Below are positions 1 to 7,744 of a stretch of DNA of 14,928 nt, piece by piece. The DNA is from JAVBLW01 sp031553215 (GTDB taxonomy: Bacteria; Bacillota_I; Bacilli_A; Acholeplasmatales; Anaeroplasmataceae). The stretch covers positions 1 through 14,928 of the forward strand of contig JAVBLW010000009.1 in the NCBI GenBank assembly GCA_031553215.1. The letters are read 5' to 3'. The first letter of the stretch is position 1. Each line of letters opens with the position of its first letter. The translations under genes were made by a program, and so were the position numbers. Under the pieces are notes generated by a model. That model was not told the origin of the DNA and ran no database searches. It worked only from the letters and a program-made list of their open reading frames with translations.

Positions 1-1097
1 CCTATATACGTTAAATGCGCTACATTAGTTTTTTCACCTAATTTTGAATTTTTCATTTCCACGAAGTTTCCTATTCGGTCATTTTCTCCTACTACCGAAT
101 TCATTCTTAAATGCGCAAATGGTCCTACATTAGCATTTTTCATTACTCTTGAATCCATTATTACTGAATGTAATATTCTTGTATCTTCTTCTATTATGCT
201 ATTTACTATTTCACAGTTAGGCCCTATGTAGGCTCCTTTTTTTATAATAGTATTACCATTTATCACACATCCTTGATTTATGGTTACTCCTTCTTCTATT
301 ATTACATCTTTTGATATGGTTACTGTTTCTGGATTTATTATATTTACTCCATTTAACATGTGTTTTTTGTTTATTTCATTTCGTAATTGCTTTTCAATTT
401 GACTAAGTGTATATAAATCATTTATACCATTTAATTTATATACATCTTTAATTGTAAATGAGTCAATTTTATATCCTTCATTAGATAATATTTCAATAAT
501 ATCAGTAAAATAATATTCATTTTTTATCGCATTAGGTTTAACTTTCTTTAATGCAGAAAATAATAGTTTATTTGAAATACAATATACTCCAGAATTAACT
601 TCTTTAATTTCTTTTTCTTTTGTATTAGCATCTTTTTCTTCTATTATTTTAGTAATTAAATTACTATTACTTCTAATTATTCTTCCAAAACCAAAAGGAT
701 TATCTAAAATAATCGTACCAATAGTTAAATCATTATTATTACTTGTGTGAATCCTTATTAAATTATTGATAATGTCTTCATCAATTAAAGGCGTATCACC
801 AGGAATAATAATAGAAATACCTTCATCAGTAATATAATCTTTTGCACATAAAACGGCATGACCAGTTCCTAATTGTTCCTCTTGATGAGCATAGTTTACA
901 CGATTAGCAAGTAATTTTTCGATTTCTTCTTTTTTATGACCAACGATCGTAACGATTTCATCAATATCACATTTTTCTAAAGAATCTACAATATACGAAA
1001 TCATTGGTTTAGTTAATAATGGAAATGCACATTTTGGCATTTCTGTTTTCATTCTTGTTCCTTTTCCAGCCGCAAGAATAATTGCATATTTTTTCAT
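1..1097 (-). CDS. glmU: GlmU, bifunctional UDP-GlcNAc pyrophosphorylase / GlcN-1-P acetyltransferase (3' end cut by window edge)
   Basis: GlmU acetylates glucosamine-1-phosphate and couples it to UTP, giving cytosolic UDP-GlcNAc, the precursor for peptidoglycan and surface glycans. The frame starts at ATG 1097 and is open to the window edge, so about 365 residues of a protein usually near 455 are visible. The N-terminus carries the nucleotidyltransferase loop LAAGKGTRM (residues 8-16), followed by the EEQLGTGHAV motif that binds the uracil/GlcNAc part. From about residue 240 isoleucine/valine-rich hexapeptides form the left-handed beta-helix of the acetyltransferase, and the last visible residues, AHLTYI, match the family's conserved HLTYxGD. 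A purine-rich SD (GGGAGAG) precedes the ATG. glmM lies 25 bp upstream, so the two are co-transcribed and catalyse consecutive steps. The missing part is the end of the beta-helix and the C-terminal tail. Confidence 0.97.
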   Translation of the reverse strand, partial: MKKYAIILAAGKGTRMKTEMPKCAFPLLTKPMISYIVDSLEKCDIDEIVTIVGHKKEEIEKLLANRVNYAHQEEQLGTGHAVLCAKDYITDEGISIIIPGDTPLIDEDIINNLIRIHTSNNNDLTIGTIILDNPFGFGRIIRSNSNLITKIIEEKDANTKEKEIKEVNSGVYCISNKLLFSALKKVKPNAIKNEYYFTDIIEILSNEGYKIDSFTIKDVYKLNGINDLYTLSQIEKQLRNEINKKHMLNGVNIINPETVTISKDVIIEEGVTINQGCVINGNTIIKKGAYIGPNCEIVNSIIEEDTRILHSVIMDSRVMKNANVGPFAHLRMNSVVGENDRIGNFVEMKNSKLGEKTNVAHLTYI

Positions 1098-1122
1098 ATA
1101 TTCTCTCCCACTTGTTTTTTCT

Positions 1123-2406
1123 TTATTTTATCATGTTTACAAGTTCATTTAAATACTTATCTAATAATTGTTCATTCTTGCAACTAATCGATACTCTTAT
1201 TAGGCTTTCTGTGCCACTAGCTCTAACCAGAACCTTGCTATCATTACCAAGCTCACTTTTTATCTCGTTAATCCTATTTAAAAGAACATTATTACTCATA
1301 ATAGTCTCTTTATTTATAACTTTAACATTAATAGTTTTATCTGGATACATTTCAAAACAGTTTGATAACTCTGATAATGTTTTGTTTTCTTCTTCTAAAA
1401 TTTTTACTATAAATAGAGCATTTAAAACTCCGTCACCAGTATGAAGTATTTCAGGTAAAATAATATGTCCCGATGATTCTCCACCAATACTATAATCATT
1501 ACTAAATATTTCTTTTACAACATTCTTGTCTCCAACATCTACAATTGAAGTATTTATATTGTTATCATGCAGATATTTTAGCATTCCCAAATTACTCATT
1601 TTTGTAAATACTACCGTATTTTTATTAAGTTTATTTCTTTTTTTTAGATAATTTGTAATTACAAAAATGAGCTTATCTCCGTCGATTACTTCTCCATTTT
1701 TATCAACAGCTAAAACTCTATCACCGTCACCATCAAAAGCAAATCCTAAATCGCAGCCATTTTTAATAACTATTTCTTTTAGATTATCTATGTGAGTTGA
1801 CCCAACTCCATTATTAATATTTGTTCCATTTGGTGTATCACCTGATACAACAAGGTCAGATGTAATTTTACTAAATATATAAGGAGCCGTATTATATGTT
1901 GCACCATTCGCACAATCTAGCGCAATTTTCAAATTAGATTTCACTATGTTTTTAGATAACAAATCATAATACAAATCGAAAGCGTCCGTTACTTTTTCAA
2001 TTGGACAATCACTTATACTATCAGTATTACAACTATCCATTAAATTTTCAATTTGTAATTCTTGAGCATCAGATAATTTTTTTCCTTCTTTAAAAATTTT
2101 TAATCCGTTATCATAATATGGGTTGTGACTAGCCGTTATCATTACACCAGTAATTTTCTTTATATATGAATAATATATTAGAGCCGGTGTAGGAATAACA
2201 CCAACTGTAATTACTTTCATTCCAATTGATTTAGCACCTTTTGCAACAGCTTCACATAGTAAATCTTTTGATTCTCTAGTATCATATCCAATAACAACTG
2301 TATCATTATCTAAACATGACAATGACTTACCAAGTCTAAATGCCATATCGTACGTCAAATTTTTCCCAACTTCTCCACGTATTCCATCTGTCCCAAAATA
2401 TTTCAT
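1123..2406 (-). CDS. glmM: GlmM, phosphoglucosamine mutase
   Basis: GlmM converts glucosamine-6-phosphate to glucosamine-1-phosphate, the step between GlmS and GlmU. From ATG 2406 the protein has 427 residues and begins KYFGTDGIRGE, the usual family N-terminus. The active-site phosphoserine loop TASHNP is at 91-96 (Ser93). The Mg-binding loop DGDGDR is at 225-230, the sugar-binding GGESSGH follows, and the C-terminal phosphate-binding loop is RASGTES. A TTG six bases upstream (2412) could also start translation and sits closer to the AAAAGG SD (6 nt instead of 12), but the ATG gives the family-typical start. It is complete, lies 44 bp after the flippase gene and 25 bp before glmU. A 10-bp perfect AT palindrome overlaps its SD region. 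Confidence 0.97.
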   Translation of the reverse strand: MKYFGTDGIRGEVGKNLTYDMAFRLGKSLSCLDNDTVVIGYDTRESKDLLCEAVAKGAKSIGMKVITVGVIPTPALIYYSYIKKITGVMITASHNPYYDNGLKIFKEGKKLSDAQELQIENLMDSCNTDSISDCPIEKVTDAFDLYYDLLSKNIVKSNLKIALDCANGATYNTAPYIFSKITSDLVVSGDTPNGTNINNGVGSTHIDNLKEIVIKNGCDLGFAFDGDGDRVLAVDKNGEVIDGDKLIFVITNYLKKRNKLNKNTVVFTKMSNLGMLKYLHDNNINTSIVDVGDKNVVKEIFSNDYSIGGESSGHIILPEILHTGDGVLNALFIVKILEEENKTLSELSNCFEMYPDKTINVKVINKETIMSNNVLLNRINEIKSELGNDSKVLVRASGTESLIRVSISCKNEQLLDKYLNELVNMIK

Positions 2407-2420
2407 AAACAAAATTTACC

Positions 2421-2442
2421 TTTTATTATAGATATAATAAAA
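2421..2442 (-). repeat. Perfect AT inverted repeat at the glmM ribosome-binding site
   Basis: TTTTATTATA (2442-2433) and TATAATAAAA (2430-2421) pair perfectly around a 2-nt centre between the flippase stop and glmM. On the minus strand the 3' arm runs directly into the GG of the glmM SD, so the hairpin would tie up part of the ribosome-binding site. The arm also contains a TATAAT hexamer that could be a -10 element, but no good -35 is seen. Chance is possible in such AT-rich DNA. Confidence 0.4.
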
Positions 2443-2450
2443 TCCTCTCA

Positions 2451-3902
2451 TTACTTTCTTAAACTTATATTCTTTATATCCGTATACCAGTATTTTACCC
2501 CATGCGTTATAAATTGAAGTCGATTAATTTCTAAATCTTTAGCAACTACATGTGGCCATTTCCAACCATTATAACATACTTGAACAACAATAGGAATTAA
2601 TGCATATGAAATAACACCAACATTAAATAGCTTTGGTATTATAGCATAACCACATAAAATAGCTAATGCCGATATTATAAATGCATATGTATATGAAAGC
2701 TTATTTGATGTAGCTATATAAGAAGTACATATATGGAATGACTTCTCTAAAAATACATAACATCCAAGTAATATAACAATATTCCTTGGCAACAATGTCG
2801 TTTCAGAACCAATGAATTCAATAACAACGGGTCCCAAAAAAGCTATTACTAGAATTCCAGCAATAAATCCTAAACATAGAAACAAATATGATTTACAGAA
2901 TAATCTCTCTGCCCTTTTTTTATCTTTCATTACCCTACTCTGTGTAAATTGTGGAGTAACCATTGCAAAATATAATAAACATAAAGATGACAATATTGTT
3001 AATATTTGCATTGTAAGTCCATATTTTGATGATATGGACAACCCATAATAAGAAACACAAAAGAAAGTGGCAGCCTGTGATGTGATAAAGTTAGATATCA
3101 TTATAAGAGATTCTTTTTTCGCATTATATAACATTTCTTTAAAAATACCATTTGTAGTATATTCACCAGTACTTAATTCTTCAGGAATACTATTTCTTTT
3201 TTTATAGCGCTTAAGTAAAATTGAACTGGTCAATCTCAAAAATAATCCCGATAATAATAATGCTATTACTACTCCAAGTAATCCTATATTTAACATTAAT
3301 AAAACAAAGGCTACTACTATATATATGACTCTAGAAATAACATATGCCTGATAAGACTCTTTAATAGCTCCAATTCCTCGCATATATGAAGGAATATATG
3401 TATAGTATATGTTGATTACCATCGCTACAATAAAAACTGCATACGTAATATAATACATTTTATCCTGACTAGGTAAAATTGATCTATAATATATTAAACC
3501 AACAGATATCAATAAAACAAAGGCAGTAATTCCTAAAATACGATAAATTTTCTTACCTGTTAGATATATTCCTCTAAGTAAATGAAAATTAGGTTTCCCG
3601 TTTATCTGACTCGTATCAACAATAGAATCTTTAATAATTGTTTTCACACCACTATAAGCATAAGTCACATTTCTTGTATATGTCGGTGAAAACCCGAAAT
3701 CTAGTAAATATATAAAAGATTGAATTGCCGCTAATACATACCAGATGGCCATATCAAACTTATTTAGTTTTATAAGCATTATAGGTAATACAATAATACC
3801 CATAACAACATTTAAAGATGTTCCAAGTATAGCCCAAAACAAATCACTTTTATTCGATTCTATTCTCCACTCTTTTTCTTCCATAAACATTCTCATTCCC
3901 AT
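2451..3902 (-). CDS. Wzx-like polysaccharide/lipid-linked oligosaccharide flippase
   Basis: This 483-residue integral membrane protein has roughly 12-14 hydrophobic segments spread over its whole length with short basic loops, the size and layout of MOP-superfamily flippases (Wzx/RfbX type). These move undecaprenyl-linked glycans to the outer face of the membrane. No catalytic motif defines the family, so the call rests on topology, length and context: it directly follows a phosphoglycosyl transferase and sugar-nucleotide genes. The start is uncertain. Four in-frame ATGs lie at 3902, 3896, 3890 and 3884; the outermost lacks a good SD, while the GGGA and GAGA within the first codons could serve the 3890 or 3884 start. 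A terminator and an extended -10 promoter lie just upstream, so this gene may open a second transcription unit with glmM and glmU. Confidence 0.85.
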   Translation of the reverse strand: MGMRMFMEEKEWRIESNKSDLFWAILGTSLNVVMGIIVLPIMLIKLNKFDMAIWYVLAAIQSFIYLLDFGFSPTYTRNVTYAYSGVKTIIKDSIVDTSQINGKPNFHLLRGIYLTGKKIYRILGITAFVLLISVGLIYYRSILPSQDKMYYITYAVFIVAMVINIYYTYIPSYMRGIGAIKESYQAYVISRVIYIVVAFVLLMLNIGLLGVVIALLLSGLFLRLTSSILLKRYKKRNSIPEELSTGEYTTNGIFKEMLYNAKKESLIMISNFITSQAATFFCVSYYGLSISSKYGLTMQILTILSSLCLLYFAMVTPQFTQSRVMKDKKRAERLFCKSYLFLCLGFIAGILVIAFLGPVVIEFIGSETTLLPRNIVILLGCYVFLEKSFHICTSYIATSNKLSYTYAFIISALAILCGYAIIPKLFNVGVISYALIPIVVQVCYNGWKWPHVVAKDLEINRLQFITHGVKYWYTDIKNISLRK

Positions 3903-3932
3903 TGATATATTTGATTTTTATAAGATATATCT

Positions 3933-3941
3933 ATTATACCA
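3933..3941 (-). promoter_or_regulatory. Extended -10 promoter upstream of flippase-glmM-glmU
   Basis: The minus strand reads TGGTATAAT, a consensus TATAAT with the TGn extension. The predicted start is near 3926, about 24 nt before the first flippase ATG. No recognisable -35 is present, which is typical for extended -10 promoters. It lies immediately downstream of the hairpin terminator of the preceding gene. Confidence 0.55.
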
Positions 3942-3981
3942 AATAAAAAAAGAAATAATATATTTTAATATACTATTTCTT
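3941..3981 (-). terminator. Intrinsic terminator after the phosphoglycosyl transferase gene
   Basis: Arms 3967-3981 and 3950-3964 form a 15-bp stem with one G-U pair and a minimal loop, followed on the minus strand by a run of T (TTTTTTATTT). The 5' arm includes two bases of the TAA stop codon. The stem is almost purely A-T, so termination is probably incomplete, allowing both read-through and independent control of the downstream genes. Confidence 0.6.
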
Positions 3982-4660
3982 ATTTAATAACTGAGAAAAA
4001 TGTCCAAAACATAATGTATATATCCTTAAAAAAGTTAAATTTTATAAGATATTCAAAATTATATTTCATTTTTTCTGGTAAAACAACATTCACATATGTT
4101 TCATCAATATTAGAACAATTATCTAATATATCATTTTCATCTTTATACTTTATACTTGCTGGACTAGTCACACCAGCAGGCATTAATAAAGTAGCATACA
4201 TTTCATTTGTATAACTATCGACATATTTTTTTACTTCTGGTCGTGTTCCTACAAAAGTCATTTGTCCAAATAATATATTCAACAATTGCGGTAATTCATC
4301 TAGTCGCGTTTTTCTTAAAAACTTTCCAACTTTTGTGATTCTATTATCATTTTTTACTGTAACTAGTGAGCCTATTTTATCTGCATTAGCAACCATAGTT
4401 CTAAATTTAAAAATTCTAAATGTTTTATTATATCTAGTTATTCTCACTTGACGGTAGAAAACAGGACCTCTAGAAGTAAGTTTTATTATTATCGAAAGAA
4501 TTAAAAAAATTGGTAATAAAATAATTAACATTAAAAGAGAAACTAACATATCGAATATTCTTTTGAAGAAGCGAGATATTTTCTTTTTTTTCAAAATATC
4601 ATAATATTTCTTAACTTCTTCAGTTTGCATAATTTGGGGTAATTTTACCCATTTTTTCAT
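3980..4660 (-). CDS. PglC/WcaJ-type phosphoglycosyl transferase (bacterial sugar transferase)
   Basis: This enzyme moves a sugar-1-phosphate from a UDP-sugar to undecaprenyl phosphate at the inner membrane face, starting lipid-linked glycan assembly. At 226 residues it is the minimal monotopic form without the four-TM N-terminal domain of WcaJ-like proteins. Visible motifs are KRIFD (33-37), a single Pro-containing hydrophobic segment (about 38-60) typical of the re-entrant helix, GPVFYRQ (65-71), KFRTM (85-89), the catalytic Asp-Glu pair in LDELPQLLN (D121, E122) and VGTRPE (137-142, where VGPRPE is more usual). About 30 charged residues precede the membrane segment. ATG 4660 overlaps the preceding stop (ATGA) and has an AGGA SD about 7 nt upstream, indicating translational coupling to the aminotransferase that probably makes its substrate. 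Confidence 0.93.
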   Translation of the reverse strand: MKKWVKLPQIMQTEEVKKYYDILKKKKISRFFKRIFDMLVSLLMLIILLPIFLILSIIIKLTSRGPVFYRQVRITRYNKTFRIFKFRTMVANADKIGSLVTVKNDNRITKVGKFLRKTRLDELPQLLNILFGQMTFVGTRPEVKKYVDSYTNEMYATLLMPAGVTSPASIKYKDENDILDNCSNIDETYVNVVLPEKMKYNFEYLIKFNFFKDIYIMFWTFFSVIK

Positions 4661-5862
4661 ACTTGTTCCTCACTTAATATTCTTACAAAAGAATCTATTA
4701 AATACTCTATTTCTTCATCAGTTAAATTTGTATGGAGTGGTAATGTAATAGCATTTTGATATAAGTCATATGCGTTTGGATAATTTAATATATCAAAACC
4801 TTTTTGTTTATAAGCACTTAGCATTGGCAATGGCTTATAATGAACATTAGAAGCAATCCCCAATTCAGCTAATTTTGTAATAACATCATTACGGTAATTG
4901 AAATCTTTTCCATTAAGTCTAACAATATATAAATGAGCACAAGAGCTATGATTATCACCAAAATGCTTTAGTATTGAAACATTTAATTTTTTAAATGCCT
5001 TATCGTATCTTTCTACTATTTCCCTACGTCTTTTTAATAAAACTTCATATCTCTTTAATTGTACAAGACCCAATGAAGCCATTATATCAGTCATATTACA
5101 TTTATAATATGGTTCTATAATATCATATTCCCATGATCCTAATTTAGTTTTAGCTAGCGCATCTTTATTTTGACCATGAAGGGATAAAAGCATATATTTC
5201 TTATATATTTCTTCATTATCAATTCCTGGAATATCCTTCCAAGTAACTGCACCACCTTCAGCAGTTGTTAAATTCTTTACTGCGTGGAATGAAAATGATG
5301 AGAAATCTGCTATACTACCTGTTATATTACCATTTCTTTTTGAACCAAATGAATGAGCAGTATCGGCAGATATAATAACTCTTCCAATTGCACGTTGAAT
5401 TTCATTATTAGGTTTAAATAATGATTTTTTTCTTTCAACAATCTCATAAATACGATCGTAATCACAAACTACTCCACCTAAATCAACCGGAATGATTGCC
5501 TTTGTATTAGGAGTAATTGCTTTTTCTAATGCATCATAATCCATTTCAAAATAATCTTTTTGTGAATCAATCATAATTGGAGTAGCACCAACATGATATA
5601 TTACACTACAAGATGCAGTATATGTATAAGCAGGAACAATTACTTCATCACCAGGTCCTATACCTAATACTCTTAGAGTCATCTCTTGACAAGCAGTTTG
5701 AGAATTTAGGCAAACTGTTTTATTTGTCCCACAATATTTTGATATTTCATTTTCAAATTTTTTAGTTTTAGGTCCCGTTGTTATCCACCCAGATTTTAAA
5801 GTGTCTATTACTTCAGCAATTTCTTCTTCAGTTATATCTGGTGGCGAAAATGGTATTTTCAT
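4657..5862 (-). CDS. DegT/DnrJ/EryC1/StrS-family PLP sugar aminotransferase
   Basis: This PLP enzyme most likely transaminates a nucleotide-linked 4-keto-6-deoxy sugar to the 4-amino sugar using glutamate. It has 401 residues, the normal length. The start ATG 5862 follows an AAGGA SD by 6 nt. Family signatures are SGWITTGP (24-31), the substrate-region PAYTYTAS (77-84), ADTAHSFGS (166-174, Asp167 contacting the PLP ring nitrogen) and SFHAVKNLTTAEGG (191-204), with Lys196 forming the Schiff base. The SFHxxK-xTTxEGG pattern is closer to ArnB/PseC-type members than to PglE as I remember them, so the exact sugar is not determined. It lies 13 bp after the dehydratase gene, whose product is the expected substrate, and overlaps the sugar transferase by 4 bp. 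Confidence 0.93.
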   Translation of the reverse strand: MKIPFSPPDITEEEIAEVIDTLKSGWITTGPKTKKFENEISKYCGTNKTVCLNSQTACQEMTLRVLGIGPGDEVIVPAYTYTASCSVIYHVGATPIMIDSQKDYFEMDYDALEKAITPNTKAIIPVDLGGVVCDYDRIYEIVERKKSLFKPNNEIQRAIGRVIISADTAHSFGSKRNGNITGSIADFSSFSFHAVKNLTTAEGGAVTWKDIPGIDNEEIYKKYMLLSLHGQNKDALAKTKLGSWEYDIIEPYYKCNMTDIMASLGLVQLKRYEVLLKRRREIVERYDKAFKKLNVSILKHFGDNHSSCAHLYIVRLNGKDFNYRNDVITKLAELGIASNVHYKPLPMLSAYKQKGFDILNYPNAYDLYQNAITLPLHTNLTDEEIEYLIDSFVRILSEEQV

Positions 5863-5875
5863 AATTTTCCTTCTT

Positions 5876-7744
5876 TCAGGCTCTTTTAGCTTTTATATTT
5901 TCCAGGTCTTGTAAATATTTTAATATTTCTTTATTACAGTTTTTTTCATTTGATATTTCTAACAATTCCTTCATTGCATTTTCAATAAATTTCAAATCAA
6001 AAGGATTATCATTTTTTTCAACAAAAATTTTATTATTTGAAGTTTTCGTAGCTTTAGAAGTATCTAGTAATAATTCTTCGTATAGTTTTTCCCCAGGTCT
6101 AAGTCCAACGATTTCTATTTTTATATCTTTATCAAGTTCTAAACCCGATAATTTAATCATATTTTTGGCTAAATCTATTATTTTTACAGGTTTTCCCATA
6201 TCAAGAATAAATTTTTCTCCACCATCTGCATAAGCACCAGACTCAATTACTAAACCACATGCTTCCTTAATTGTCATAAAAAATCTATTTATTTCCGCAT
6301 GCGTGACAGTTAGAGGTCCACCATTTTCAATTTGTTTTTGAAATAATGGAATTACTGAGCCATTACTACCCAATACATTTCCAAATCGAACCATTGAATA
6401 CTTAGTATTTTTGCTTGTATTATTAAATGCTTCAACAATCATTTCGCATATTCTTTTTGAAGCGCCCATTACATTCGTAGGATTGACAGCCTTGTCAGTT
6501 GATATCAATACCATTTTATTAACACTATATTTATCACATGCTTTTGCTACATTATATGTACCATAAACATTATTTTTGATTGCCTCAGCAGGACTATCTT
6601 CCATTAAAGGAACATGTTTATGTGCTGCAGCATGAAAAACAATATTAGGTCTATATTTATCAAATAATTCATTTAGTCTATTATATTCTCTAACAGAACC
6701 GATTAAAACCTCATAGCGAGGATTACTTAATTCTTCCTTATACAAATAATCTAATTCCATCTTCAAGTTATATGCGCTATTTTCATATATATCAAAAACT
6801 ATTAATTTCTTTGGTTTATATTCAAGTACTTGTCTACATATTTCTGAACCAATAGATCCGCCACCACCAGTTACAAAAACAACCTGATTAGAAATAAATT
6901 TATCTAGTTCACTTTTATTCAAGGAAATTACATCTCTACCTAATAAATCTTCGATAGTTACTTTTCTAAGCTCTTTTACTATATCCGTATTTTGAAGAAG
7001 CTTAGAACTCTCAGGTAATACAGATACTGTAACATTCTTATAATTTATCATATTAGTTATTTCTTTGATTCTTGCATTTCCAGCTGCAGGTAAGGCAATA
7101 ATAATGTTTTGGACATATAATTTCCCAATTATGGTATTAAGATTACTTATAGGGCCATAAACCTTTACATTGTTAATAATATTACCAATCTTTTCGGTTG
7201 AATCATCTACGAATCCAACAACATTTAGTCCATACTTTGAATTATGTCCCATTTCATTTAAAACTAAGTTACCACCACTACCGGCACCTATTATTAATGT
7301 TCTTTTTCTAAAAACACCTCTATCTTCATATTTTTTATGAAGATAATTATATATTATACTCATCATAACTCTTGAAGCAAATAAATAACATAATTCCATC
7401 ATAAATGAAATCAATAACAAAGGTACACCAAAATATATTCTTATTGTACCTTTAAAAATGGTATCTATTACCAATATTAAAGCATTACAAGATAATGTAA
7501 CAAAACATAATTTAAATAAACTATAACGATTTCGGTACTTCCATAAAATTTTATATCCATCAGTTAAGTAATGTGCAAATATCTTTACACACACATAAAA
7601 TACTGAAAGTCCCCAATAACTTGGTCTGAAATCAAAATCTTTAAATTCATGAAGAATAATGTATGACATATAATACATTAATACTATCGCAATCACATCT
7701 ACTACTACAAACGAAATTCTATGAAAAACCTTTTTTATATTCAT
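5876..7744 (-). CDS. CapD/PglF/FlaA1-like membrane nucleotide-sugar 4,6-dehydratase
   Basis: The likely reaction is conversion of UDP-GlcNAc to its 4-keto-6-deoxy form. This is the long, membrane-anchored class (622 residues): about four hydrophobic segments in residues 8-130, a first nucleotide-binding fold with IIGAGSGGN (151-159), then the extended SDR catalytic domain with TGGGGSIGSE (292-301), HAAAHKHVPLME (371-382) and STDKAVNPTNVMGASKR (415-431). In the PglF family the Thr-Asp-Lys of STDKA is catalytic and the SDR Tyr of YxxxK is replaced by Met; both traits are seen here (MGASK, 426-430). ATG 7744 shares its A with the glmS stop (TAATG), so translation is probably coupled to glmS. It feeds the adjacent aminotransferase. 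Epimerase activity cannot be excluded from sequence alone. Confidence 0.93.
   Translation of the reverse strand: MNIKKVFHRISFVVVDVIAIVLMYYMSYIILHEFKDFDFRPSYWGLSVFYVCVKIFAHYLTDGYKILWKYRNRYSLFKLCFVTLSCNALILVIDTIFKGTIRIYFGVPLLLISFMMELCYLFASRVMMSIIYNYLHKKYEDRGVFRKRTLIIGAGSGGNLVLNEMGHNSKYGLNVVGFVDDSTEKIGNIINNVKVYGPISNLNTIIGKLYVQNIIIALPAAGNARIKEITNMINYKNVTVSVLPESSKLLQNTDIVKELRKVTIEDLLGRDVISLNKSELDKFISNQVVFVTGGGGSIGSEICRQVLEYKPKKLIVFDIYENSAYNLKMELDYLYKEELSNPRYEVLIGSVREYNRLNELFDKYRPNIVFHAAAHKHVPLMEDSPAEAIKNNVYGTYNVAKACDKYSVNKMVLISTDKAVNPTNVMGASKRICEMIVEAFNNTSKNTKYSMVRFGNVLGSNGSVIPLFQKQIENGGPLTVTHAEINRFFMTIKEACGLVIESGAYADGGEKFILDMGKPVKIIDLAKNMIKLSGLELDKDIKIEIVGLRPGEKLYEELLLDTSKATKTSNNKIFVEKNDNPFDLKFIENAMKELLEISNEKNCNKEILKYLQDLENIKAKRA

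Noticed and set aside
1082..1444. Plus-strand open frame over the glmU/glmM junction
   Set aside because: It overlaps conserved glmM sequence in antisense, has low-complexity hydrophobic composition and no SD; it is a shadow of the real gene.
2404..2412. TTG start for glmM two codons upstream
   Set aside because: The ATG at 2406 gives the family-typical KYFGTDGIRG start; the TTG has better SD spacing but adds only Met-Phe, so it is kept as an alternative.
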